A stretch of 6,560 nt of DNA, taken from assembly GCA_002713385.1 (NCBI GenBank), contig PAWC01000006.1:13353-19912 (forward strand). Reading direction: 5' to 3'. This DNA comes from Fidelibacterota bacterium. Lineage in GTDB: Bacteria > Fidelibacterota > Marinisomatia > Marinisomatales > TCS55. The notes beneath the pieces are model-generated. The model saw only the letters and a list, made by a program, of their open reading frames with translations. It did not search any database and was not told where the DNA came from. The translations under genes and the position numbers were made by a program. Of this stretch, positions 1 to 5,915 are shown piece by piece; position 1 is the first letter of the stretch, and each line of letters starts with the position of its first letter.

Positions 1-281
1 CTCCGTGCTTTTTGATTGTGATAACCACAGGAATGGATATTATCAGCTAACTCATTTACTTCACAATAGGCGTAATCTTCAGGAGAACGGTATTTCCTGA
101 ATAGATCTTTCGTAACAATATTGACACGATGATCTGTGCATTGCGCTGATAAAATTGTGGCCACCAATAATTCATGAACATTGTTATAATTCAGTGAACA
201 TTTGGCTTTGGGATATTCCTTATAGAGCAATTGAACGACTTTTACTGCACGTTTAATTTTTCGGTCTTTACTTTCCCTCAT
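1..281 (-). CDS. nth: Endonuclease III (DNA glycosylase/AP lyase), N-terminal part, cut by window edge
   Basis: Endonuclease III removes oxidised pyrimidines from DNA and nicks the abasic site in base excision repair. I translated this frame by hand because the gene runs off the left edge. It starts at ATG 281..279 and gives 93 codons with no stop. The translation follows the family N-terminus: a basic first helix, then LNYNNVHELLVATILSAQ followed by CTDHRVN (the family LLxAxxLSAQxTDxxVN block), then a stretch ending in SCGYHNQKAR that matches the family GLYNSKA region. Family members are about 210 residues, so more than half is missing, including the helix-hairpin-helix, the catalytic Lys and Asp, and the Fe-S cysteines. 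The start overlaps the upstream stop by one base (TAATG), which suggests translational coupling. No strong Shine-Dalgarno is visible. Family assignment is firm; whether the complete enzyme is active cannot be judged here. Confidence 0.93.
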   Translation of the reverse strand, partial: MRESKDRKIKRAVKVVQLLYKEYPKAKCSLNYNNVHELLVATILSAQCTDHRVNIVTKDLFRKYRSPEDYAYCEVNELADNIHSCGYHNQKAR

Positions 282-610
282 TATTTTTCAATAAATGTAG
301 ACAGATTTTTTACCAATGAAGAACGCGGTAATATAATGGTGCAGCCTGCCGTTTTGAACTTTTCATGGTGCTCTTTTAACACCTGTTTCATATAGCCAAC
401 TATCCGAATAGCTTTTCGATCAGTCGCTATTTGATGGATAAAAAATTCATTCCCTGTTTCTTTGTTGTCGAGGTCAATAATCACCAGTTTTGTATTTGCA
501 GATAGATCTGTATTCTTCTCACAGAATTTAAAGGTAGAATCCAATTCCGTTAATTTGGACGAAACTTTTGTTCCCAATTCAAAATCTTTAATAAATAAGC
601 CTACATTCAT
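281..610 (-). CDS. Small stand-alone receiver-like (degenerate CheY-fold) protein
   Basis: This 109-residue protein has the alternating strand/helix pattern of a response-regulator receiver domain and no output domain. Aligned by eye to CheY, FIKDF (residues 6-10) takes the place of the acidic pair after strand 1, keeping one Asp (D9) but with Lys in the other position. KLVIID (41-46) is strand 3 and puts D46 at the phosphoacceptor position. IRIVGY (68-73) is strand 4, with Gly where the conserved Thr/Ser usually sits. TIILPRSS (91-98) is strand 5, with Leu before the conserved Pro instead of the conserved Lys. Loss of the Thr and Lys suggests it does not signal by normal phosphorylation and may act as a pseudo-receiver binding a partner; that is inference. 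It starts 2 nt after the DUF309 stop and its TAA overlaps the nth start. The fold call rests on a manual pattern match, so an unrelated small Rossmann-like protein is possible. Confidence 0.65.
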   Translation of the reverse strand: MNVGLFIKDFELGTKVSSKLTELDSTFKFCEKNTDLSANTKLVIIDLDNKETGNEFFIHQIATDRKAIRIVGYMKQVLKEHHEKFKTAGCTIILPRSSLVKNLSTFIEK

Positions 611-612
611 CG

Positions 613-978
613 TTATATCAACTCTGGTATTAAGTCCCTATTAAAATCAGAGGAATTATCAATTTTAATATATTCTTCTTGGATTGTTATTAAGCATTCC
701 TTCAAACTGTCCACATCTATGTTTCTCTGTACCCCTGAATAACCATCAAATTTTTCCAGGCATTTGCGCAGCAACCCTTTAGCGCCATTCAGGTTATTAT
801 TTTGTAGATGAAAAAAACTCACCGACATTTGAATCAAGCCTTGGATAAAACGTCTGTCTTCAAAATGATAATCGGACCATAGATCTTCCCAATGTTCATG
901 GGCATCAAAATATTCACCACTGTGGTAAGCTTCCAAACCCCGTAAAAACAGATCTTCCATCCTAGCTTCATCATGCAC
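613..978 (-). CDS. DUF309 family protein
   Basis: The protein is about 121 residues and mostly helical. It carries the DUF309 signature: GLEAYHSGEYFDAHEHWEDL with the invariant-type HE..WE..W core at residues 27-34, then RRFIQGLIQ (42-50) and FHLQNNNLNGAKGLL (56-70), where the family has a second helix pair and a GA..LL segment. DUF309 proteins are small helical proteins of unknown biochemical function found across bacteria and archaea. The start is uncertain. The longest frame opens with GTG at 978..976 and overlaps the metallo-hydrolase gene by 8 nt. An in-frame ATG at 960..958 gives 115 residues and a 10-nt gap, and places the HE motif about as far from the N-terminus as in short family members. 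Neither start has a clear Shine-Dalgarno. It lies between the hydrolase and the receiver-like gene, most likely in the same transcript. Confidence 0.88.
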   Translation of the reverse strand: MHDEARMEDLFLRGLEAYHSGEYFDAHEHWEDLWSDYHFEDRRFIQGLIQMSVSFFHLQNNNLNGAKGLLRKCLEKFDGYSGVQRNIDVDSLKECLITIQEEYIKIDNSSDFNRDLIPELI

Positions 979-1819
979 TGACTATCACCGAATCTTTTAA
1001 TCTATAGTGTTTGCCATCGAATTGAACTGTTGCCGCTTGATAAACGGGATCGTGTTCAAAAAAGATGATCCAGTCTTCATCCACAATTGTTGGCAAAATT
1101 TCACCCTTTTCCTGAACAGTCAGTGCCGGATGGATATCATAGGCCATCACCCAGGGTAATGGAATGTGTGCCGCCATGGGGATGAGGTCTGCCATATATA
1201 TGAGTTTATTCGTTGAATCACCAATAATGGGATGCATCAAACCTGTCGTGTGTCCATAGGTTAAATGATTTTCTATTTCAGGAAGAAATGACTCCTTACC
1301 ATCAACAAAATGTATCATATTATTTTCTAACAAGACTGACCAATCAGCGCTCATAAAACTGCCAGCATCCTTTTCGCTGGGTGAATTGGCCAACTCCCAG
1401 TTTTCATTTTGTACCCAATACGTCGCGTTTGGAAAAACAGGTTCCAGTTTTCCCGCAACGATTTTTGTGTTTCCGCCTACATGATCAAAATGGAGATGAG
1501 TGCAGTATACATCTGTAATGTCCCCTGGAGAAAAGTTATACTTGGCCAAGGACTTTTCCAGATTCAGATTATCCAGTTCAATGCGGTAAATATCCCTGAA
1601 TTTTTCCTGCCATTTCGTACCATTGCCTGTGTCTATAATTATTTTGTGATCATCGCTTACCAAAAGCAGCGAGCGAGTAACCATAGTAATGCGGTTCTGT
1701 TCATCGGCTGGCACTTCTTTTTCCCAAAGTGGTTTTGGGATGATACCAAACATGGCACCGCCGTCCAAGGCAAATTCACTGGTTTCTATGCTGTAGAGTT
1801 GATATGAACCGATTAGCAT
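971..1819 (-). CDS. Metallo-beta-lactamase-fold hydrolase (lactonase/MPH-like group)
   Basis: This 282-residue cytoplasmic-type protein has no signal peptide. It carries the zinc-ligand set of the metallo-beta-lactamase superfamily: HLHFDH at 108-113 (H108, H110, D112, H113), H190 in YGHTTG, D211 in YMADLIP and H256 in FFEHDP. IIIDTGNG (60-67) is the usual strand before the active site. The N-terminal DGGAMFGIIPKPLW (19-32), followed by TRSLLL, is typical of the subgroup holding acyl-homoserine-lactone lactonases such as YtnP and methyl-parathion-hydrolase-like enzymes. These hydrolyse esters or lactones, but the substrate cannot be read from sequence. All expected metal ligands are present, so it should be active. 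It begins 2 nt after the stop of the 315-residue gene and overlaps the DUF309 gene. No Shine-Dalgarno is visible before the ATG, so coupling to the upstream gene is plausible. Confidence 0.93.
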   Translation of the reverse strand: MLIGSYQLYSIETSEFALDGGAMFGIIPKPLWEKEVPADEQNRITMVTRSLLLVSDDHKIIIDTGNGTKWQEKFRDIYRIELDNLNLEKSLAKYNFSPGDITDVYCTHLHFDHVGGNTKIVAGKLEPVFPNATYWVQNENWELANSPSEKDAGSFMSADWSVLLENNMIHFVDGKESFLPEIENHLTYGHTTGLMHPIIGDSTNKLIYMADLIPMAAHIPLPWVMAYDIHPALTVQEKGEILPTIVDEDWIIFFEHDPVYQAATVQFDGKHYRLKDSVIVSA

Positions 1820-1821
1820 GA

Positions 1822-2769
1822 TCAGGAGGCTGTAAAATTAATGCATTGGGAGATGCGGGGAAATGATTCAGGTGTGGATGTTTTTGCAATACCCCGTAAA
1901 CTTTCCAGTTCAATAATCTTTATAACAGCAACATCCCCTTTATGATTGTCTATTATATCCTCTGCCAAATCAATAAAATAGCGGCCGCTGTGATTAATAT
2001 AATTAGTTAATCCTGTTGAATCCGTTTCAGCAACTTCAACCTTATTAAATGTTTGTTTTTCCAGCCAGGATGAAATTGATTTCCTATAGCTTTCAATACG
2101 TATATAATCACAATCCCACAGCCTGTCCATAGCAGAAAATGTTGGCCATAATCCGTGGAGTTTATCCGATATAACTGCGTTTAAATGATCTTGTGGCTTT
2201 TGTGATATTACTGGAGTGTGCTGTTGCAATTGCCCTTTGAAAATTTCATTGATCATTGAGCGGGCATAAGCCCACAACATTTCTTTATCCTGGAGGAATT
2301 GATAACTCCGCAACCAATGATATGTGAATAATCCTAGTGAGGTGATATTATGCATTGCTAATTCGGCTAGCAACTCAAGTATGGCTGGTGATTTATCGGA
2401 AGCTAACAGTTGTTTAGCCGTTTCCAGCTCTGCTGCTTCTTTATTACCAGACATAAGAGCTTCTTCAACTTCATCAACAAAAACTGTCAGACCAAAACCG
2501 GTTTTAATTACGTTATTTAAAATACGGTCATCGTCATTTCTTCCGGAAAATTGATTTATATAATTTTCGGACAATTTTAAAAGATTTTGCGAGGGATTAC
2601 CTCTATCGTCACCAATAATATTTTTTACCGCATTCACAACAATAAGCGGATGGTCTTTGGGCTGCCCATCAAATTCTGCTTTTACTGCTTGCGTAATCAG
2701 GCTGTTAATTCCTTGGACTAAGCCCTGCCCATCCTGTGTTATGGATTCAGGAGATTTTATTGCTGGCAT
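1822..2769 (-). CDS. Unrecognised 315-residue soluble protein, mostly helical
   Basis: I do not recognise this family. The frame is uninterrupted for 315 residues, starts with ATG and sits tightly between two convincing genes, so it is very likely real. There is no signal peptide, lipobox or hydrophobic membrane segment. Most of it looks helical. Residues 93-175 are a run of amphipathic helices containing VFVDEVEEALMSGN, then LLELLAELAMH-like leucine/alanine spacing, then a Trp/Tyr-rich stretch (YHWLRSYQF, MLWAYARSM). A second aromatic patch, GLWPTFSAMDRLWDCDY, is at 206-222. The C-terminal part (about 264-290) alternates helix and strand, including AVIKIIELESL. There is no obvious nucleotide-binding loop or metal-binding cluster. 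The gene begins 20 nt after the lipoprotein stop, without a good Shine-Dalgarno, and ends 2 nt before the hydrolase start, so the two are probably co-expressed. Function unknown. Confidence 0.8.
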   Translation of the reverse strand: MPAIKSPESITQDGQGLVQGINSLITQAVKAEFDGQPKDHPLIVVNAVKNIIGDDRGNPSQNLLKLSENYINQFSGRNDDDRILNNVIKTGFGLTVFVDEVEEALMSGNKEAAELETAKQLLASDKSPAILELLAELAMHNITSLGLFTYHWLRSYQFLQDKEMLWAYARSMINEIFKGQLQQHTPVISQKPQDHLNAVISDKLHGLWPTFSAMDRLWDCDYIRIESYRKSISSWLEKQTFNKVEVAETDSTGLTNYINHSGRYFIDLAEDIIDNHKGDVAVIKIIELESLRGIAKTSTPESFPRISQCINFTAS

Positions 2770-2789
2770 GGATGGTTAAATTAAATGCG

Positions 2790-3485
2790 CTAGTCTGCGG
2801 CGGCCGAAGGTGTCATTTCCAGGTTCACATAAATACGGAAAGAAATACCGGTAAGCCGTGAATATTCTGTAGGTAACCCTGAAGCCGGATCAGTATGGGG
2901 CGTGTCTCCATAGCGCCTGTTAAGGGTAGAATCCGCTTTGACAGTATCATTCCAACTGAAATCAAAGAGATTACTGATGGGCATGGAACTGAAATCATGG
3001 TTATAGCCAATTTCATAACCCCATTTGTTATTGGGCTGACCGCCAAGCAGGAAGCCGATTCGTGTACTCGTCCCGCCGGTGATTCCTTTGGCAATATACA
3101 TCATGCGCAATCCCCACCAGGAAATCGCCCCGGGTGTATCATCTTTGTTCATGCGCTGCTTGAATTTGTAATAGGTAAAGTCGGTATTATAATTGGGGTT
3201 CAAGCTCCAGGCCAAATTCATCACATCCCATTTATTACCTTTGTTGTACAATATCCTGCTGTAATCAAATCCAGTACCATAAATCGCCGGGCCGACCCGG
3301 ATACCGATATCATCCTTATCGCTCAGTCCATAGCGGTACCAGAGGTAAGGGAAGACATTCTCCGCAGACCAACTCCAGCCATAGCGCTTTTCTCCTTGCA
3401 CCATGGGAGTTGTACTGACAGTGGGATGAGTGGCGCAGCCACCAAGAATAAAGATTATATAAATAATGAGCAGTTGATGTTTCAT
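2790..3485 (-). CDS. Predicted outer-membrane lipoprotein, beta-rich, unknown function
   Basis: The 231-residue product starts with a short charged N-terminus, a hydrophobic run (LLIIYIIFI) and the lipobox LGGC, giving a predicted lipidated Cys17 followed by ATHPTVST. No Asp follows the Cys, so no Asp-type inner-membrane retention signal is seen. The mature part is rich in Tyr, Trp, Gly and alternating short strands (for example DIGIRVGPAIYGTGFDYS, ISWWGLRMMYI, TRIGFLLGG and WGYEIGYNHDFS), and ends in a strand-like SFRIYVNLEM before a soluble tail. This resembles small beta-barrel or barrel-associated outer-membrane proteins, but I cannot name a family. I chose ATG 3485..3483. A TTG one codon upstream would add a single residue but overlaps the preceding gene further. 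The chosen ATG shares one base with the CBS gene stop (TGATG) and has GAAGG six nt upstream, which supports it. Confidence 0.83.
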   Translation of the reverse strand: MKHQLLIIYIIFILGGCATHPTVSTTPMVQGEKRYGWSWSAENVFPYLWYRYGLSDKDDIGIRVGPAIYGTGFDYSRILYNKGNKWDVMNLAWSLNPNYNTDFTYYKFKQRMNKDDTPGAISWWGLRMMYIAKGITGGTSTRIGFLLGGQPNNKWGYEIGYNHDFSSMPISNLFDFSWNDTVKADSTLNRRYGDTPHTDPASGLPTEYSRLTGISFRIYVNLEMTPSAAAD

Positions 3486-4024
3486 CAACCGCCTTCAGGC
3501 CTGGCAAAACCTTTCCGCTGCGGGATGGAGGGCAAATTGAGAATTTCTTCACCTAAGGAAGTGGCCACCTGCTGCACAATATCCACAAGCGAAACAACAC
3601 CTACGGATTTTTTATTATCATCGACAATGGGGACATGACGGAAACCGCTCACTACCATTTTATTCAGGGCATAAGCGACAGCATCTTCCATTTGCAAATA
3701 TTCGGGATTAGCTGTCATATAATCATCTACAATTTCCTTATCAAAATTCATGCCCTTGCCCGTAATCTTAAGCAGAATATCACGCTCGGTCATGATACCG
3801 ATCAATTTGCTGTCACGTTCTACCAGCAGGCAGCCCAAAGAACGTTTTTGTAATTTTTGAATAGCTTTGTTTAGCGATGTGCCTGCATTTACAACTATGG
3901 GCTGGGGCAGAGCTAAACCGGAAAGTGAGTCATCCAGAGAAACCCCTTCCCCTATACCGGAAGACTTGTCGTGTTCCAATTCATCCATACGTTTTAATTC
4001 ATCATCAAATTGATTTTCTTGCAT
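3485..4024 (-). CDS. Two-CBS-domain protein
   Basis: This 179-residue cytoplasmic protein is a tandem CBS pair (Bateman module) with no attached enzyme or channel. CBS1 spans about residues 40-90, with SLNKAIQKLQKRSLGCLLVE and GIMTERDILLKI. CBS2 spans about 99-155, with DYMTANPEYLQMEDAVAYAL, GFRHVPIVDD and GVVSLVDIVQ. The two GxxxxxDI ends are the typical turns that line the adenosine-ligand cleft, so binding of AMP, ATP or a similar nucleotide is expected for the family but not proven here. Residues 1-35 are an acidic, low-complexity extension (DDELKRMDELEHD) that may be a flexible docking tail. The C-terminal 20 residues are also unstructured-looking. It starts 18 nt after the 598-residue gene with a good AGAGG site, and its TGA overlaps the lipoprotein start. 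The regulatory target is unknown. Confidence 0.93.
   Translation of the reverse strand: MQENQFDDELKRMDELEHDKSSGIGEGVSLDDSLSGLALPQPIVVNAGTSLNKAIQKLQKRSLGCLLVERDSKLIGIMTERDILLKITGKGMNFDKEIVDDYMTANPEYLQMEDAVAYALNKMVVSGFRHVPIVDDNKKSVGVVSLVDIVQQVATSLGEEILNLPSIPQRKGFARPEGG
3492..3496 (-). promoter_or_regulatory. Ribosome binding site of the lipoprotein gene
   Basis: GAAGG reads on the minus strand six nt before ATG 3485, inside the last codons of the CBS gene. Together with the TGATG stop/start overlap it supports ATG 3485 over the TTG at 3488 and points to coupled translation of the two genes. Confidence 0.6.
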
Positions 4025-4031
4025 AACCTTA

Positions 4032-4036
4032 CCTCT
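4032..4036 (-). promoter_or_regulatory. Ribosome binding site of the CBS-domain gene
   Basis: AGAGG lies seven nt before ATG 4024 on the minus strand, within the 18-nt gap after the 598-residue gene. It is the clearest Shine-Dalgarno in the window, and the gap is too short for an obvious separate promoter. Confidence 0.7.
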
Positions 4037-4042
4037 TAATAA

Positions 4043-5839
4043 TTATTTCAAATATATCATTTTCCGACTCATAGCTACAGGCAGGTAATCACGTGTTTGC
4101 GCCTGTAGTATAATAAAATATATTCCACTGGACTGAAATTCCGCAGACCAGTCAAAGGAATAAAAGCCTTTTTCCAAGAATATTTCATCCAAATAAATCC
4201 GCAGTTTTCTGCCCTTGGCATCCGCTACATATAAACTGACAGTTGCTTCTTCCAACAGGTCAAATGTGATATTGGTACTGGAGTTAAATGGATTTGGATA
4301 ATTTTGGTAGAATGCGAATATCTCCGGTATGAATTGTTTATTCTGCTGCGACCTGGTAATGTCATTTGATTCCCCAAAGGTGGAAAAGGATAATACCGTC
4401 CAGATCCCTAAATCCGGTACTTTGCTTTCATGAAACGATTCCTGCAGGTGCAATGGCCGGCTTTCCAATATCTTCCATGCGTCATTTCCATTTACGTGAC
4501 AAAGATGTAGCCAACCATTTTCTTTTGACGTCATTAAAATCCAATTCGAATCAACAAAATTCACTTCAAACCCCGGCATAGAATTCCATTCCCACAATAA
4601 TGAATCATCTATAAAAAGCCCTAATTGTGTTGACCATTCTGAATTCCCGGCAATTTCGACAGAGAGCTTTTGATCAATAGCATTAAATGCGATTTCATTC
4701 AATTGAAAATCCTGTTCAGGGATGGACCGCATTGTTTGCAAATCAAATATTTCATCCGAAAATATGTATTGATCATCTAAAGCTATAGAGAGGACCCCTT
4801 CTTCATTTACGACTGGCAACGTTTGGACAACATCACCTGCGATTATAAGTTCAACATATTCCCAATGACTGGGGATTGAAATCATTTGAGAATCATTATA
4901 TTCAAATGGTACGGGAATTGATTCTTCATTCATACGTAATTCAATTGAACTTTCATGAACGTTAAATCGATTTATGCTTATTTTTAAGCCACTTGAATCC
5001 TTCACTAGGTTTGTAATGAGTACCGGCGGAAGTGACTCTAAAAAAGCTGAATCATCACTATAAATTTCGACTGCTGCAGCAAGCTTACTATCCAGTATAT
5101 CAATTAAATCTAATTTTTCATCATGCCACTCAGCAGGAGCAAATAAAACCTGCTGGCGAAACAATGGTTCAAGTTCATTAAATGCATTTTCAATATAAAG
5201 ATGTAATGCAGATGGATCATTATCAGCAAACAAAAATGTGCAAGCTTTAAAATCTTTAATAGAAAGTATATTTAAAAATGAGTCAAAATTGATCTCTTCC
5301 ATCAACAAGTACATTTGCAGAGAATTCATTTGACTAATTCCAGAAGGAATATAATTTAGTATAAAATCATATATCAGGACACTCTTGAACTCATGAATAT
5401 CTGTTATTTCGCTGCGGGCTGAAGACGTAACAGGATAAGACTGCTCCAGTTGTGCAATAATTTTGCCAAAATGCTGTGTATCCATTGACCTGGCAAATGC
5501 CGGTGTATGGTAGGCACTAGAAAGAATTCTGCTATCTATGGTTTCCATCTCTAATCTGTAAAATAACAGGTCATCGGTAAACAAATCATTGTCCAAATAG
5601 CGATCTGTAATCATCCCATCAAGATCAATGATTTCATAGGTAGACATCATATCATTACTGCGGAAAATACGGATAGATGAGATTATTTCATCTTCAGGCA
5701 AATCCCAAATCAATAAAATGGAGCCCGGTCCGCCGTAGGCATCAAGCTTAATGGACGTATTACCCTCAATATCTGCTCCAAAAAGCAGAAAAGGGAACAA
5801 TATGCCCAAGGCAAATATATTTAGTTTAATTCTATTCAT
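4043..5839 (-). CDS. Exported protein with FnIII-like N-terminus and T9SS type A sorting domain
   Basis: The 598-residue product has a Sec-type signal peptide (residues 1-21: basic MNRIK, a hydrophobic core and a likely cut near LFGA). Residues about 27-112 resemble a fibronectin type III fold, with GGPGSILLIWDLP, SIRIFRSND, YEIIDLDG and LLFYRLEMETID in the usual spacing. Residues about 120-275 are helical, acidic and unlike any family I know. Residues about 285-490 look beta-rich and also unassigned. The last ~85 residues are a T9SS type A sorting domain: YQNYPNPFNSSTNITF (511-526), SLYVADAKGR, then SSGIYFIIL and a terminal KMIYLK. Known T9SS cargo are carried across the outer membrane and either released or anchored to the surface. 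No catalytic motif is visible, so a structural or binding role is as likely as an enzyme. GAGG nine nt before the ATG is a possible ribosome site, within a predicted hairpin. Confidence 0.88.
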   Translation of the reverse strand: MNRIKLNIFALGILFPFLLFGADIEGNTSIKLDAYGGPGSILLIWDLPEDEIISSIRIFRSNDMMSTYEIIDLDGMITDRYLDNDLFTDDLLFYRLEMETIDSRILSSAYHTPAFARSMDTQHFGKIIAQLEQSYPVTSSARSEITDIHEFKSVLIYDFILNYIPSGISQMNSLQMYLLMEEINFDSFLNILSIKDFKACTFLFADNDPSALHLYIENAFNELEPLFRQQVLFAPAEWHDEKLDLIDILDSKLAAAVEIYSDDSAFLESLPPVLITNLVKDSSGLKISINRFNVHESSIELRMNEESIPVPFEYNDSQMISIPSHWEYVELIIAGDVVQTLPVVNEEGVLSIALDDQYIFSDEIFDLQTMRSIPEQDFQLNEIAFNAIDQKLSVEIAGNSEWSTQLGLFIDDSLLWEWNSMPGFEVNFVDSNWILMTSKENGWLHLCHVNGNDAWKILESRPLHLQESFHESKVPDLGIWTVLSFSTFGESNDITRSQQNKQFIPEIFAFYQNYPNPFNSSTNITFDLLEEATVSLYVADAKGRKLRIYLDEIFLEKGFYSFDWSAEFQSSGIYFIILQAQTRDYLPVAMSRKMIYLK

Positions 5840-5840
5840 G

Positions 5841-5870
5841 AAAAAGAACCTCGGCGAGACCTAAGTTCTT
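5841..5870 (-). terminator. Hairpin plus U-tract just before the 598-residue gene: terminator or attenuator
   Basis: On the minus strand, AAGAAC (5870..5865) pairs with GTTCTT (5849..5844). The stem continues with a U-G and a U-A pair, one A/G mismatch and two G-C pairs around a UCUCG loop (5859..5855). It is followed directly by TTTTT overlapping the stem base (5845..5841). The shape fits an intrinsic terminator for the upstream protease gene. However, it ends one base before ATG 5839 and its 3' arm contains the GAGG (5852..5849) that would serve as the Shine-Dalgarno. It could therefore instead act as an attenuator or hide the ribosome site. The stem is modest, with one mismatch, so chance is possible. 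Confidence 0.4.
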
Positions 5871-5900
5871 ATATTATACTGCCCGAGGCAAGTATAATAT
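5871..5900. repeat. Perfect 10-bp inverted repeat in the protease downstream gap
   Basis: ATATTATACT (5871-5880) and AGTATAATAT (5891-5900) are exact reverse complements. They are separated by ten bases whose ends, GCC and GGC, extend the stem by three pairs with a one-base bulge, leaving a very small CGA loop. The structure directly abuts the second hairpin at 5844-5870. No T-run follows on either strand, so it is not a textbook intrinsic terminator. It may stabilise the 3' end of the protease mRNA, bind a dimeric regulator as DNA, or form part of a larger leader structure. Its apex contains CCTCGG on the minus strand, complementary to CCGAGG in the second hairpin. Confidence 0.6.
5873..5878 (-). 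promoter_or_regulatory. Possible -10 box (TATAAT) for the eight-gene unit
   Basis: A consensus TATAAT reads on the minus strand 33 nt before ATG 5839, which would put the transcript start near 5866. No recognisable -35 hexamer is present at 17-nt spacing (AATATT is there). The match lies inside a palindrome, so the same hexamer also appears on the other strand. This is the only gap of any size before the unit, but the call is weak. Confidence 0.2.
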
Positions 5901-5915
5901 TCGTCGGCAAAAGGA

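Larger units (their letters stand above)
1..5839 (-). other. Probable polycistronic unit of eight genes
   Basis: Eight minus-strand genes follow each other with junctions, in transcription order, of 18 nt, a 1-nt overlap (TGATG), 20 nt, 2 nt, an 8-nt overlap (or 10-nt gap with the later start), 2 nt and a 1-nt overlap (TAATG). No gap has room for a clear promoter or terminator. The unit would begin after the hairpin gap at 5840-5915 and run past the left edge through nth. Internal promoters within coding sequence cannot be excluded. Confidence 0.6.

Noticed and set aside
1409..1807. A 132-codon open frame on the plus strand
   Set aside because: It lies opposite the metallo-hydrolase, which carries all zinc ligands; the plus translation has no recognisable features.
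281..1819. The hydrolase, DUF309, receiver-like and nth run considered as a possible defence island
   Set aside because: No nuclease-helicase pair, toxin-antitoxin pair, integrase or phage gene is present, and nth and DUF309 are ordinary chromosomal genes.
1981..1988. A GCGGCCGC (NotI) site in an AT-rich stretch, considered as a possible cloning or assembly junction
   Set aside because: The reading frame of the 315-residue protein continues smoothly across it with no change in character on either side.
2825..3094. An 89-codon minus-strand frame inside the lipoprotein gene, and a similar 78-codon frame at 3316-3552
   Set aside because: Both lie within better-supported genes in another frame on the same strand and lack domain or start-site support.
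2895..3638. A 247-codon open frame on the plus strand across the lipoprotein and CBS genes
   Set aside because: The minus strand here has a lipobox, coupled start/stop, good ribosome sites and clear CBS motifs. The plus frame crosses two genes and its translation shows no domain pattern, so it is a shadow frame.
5893..5898. TATAAT on the plus strand as a rightward promoter
   Set aside because: It exists only because the hairpin is palindromic, and no plus-strand gene follows it.
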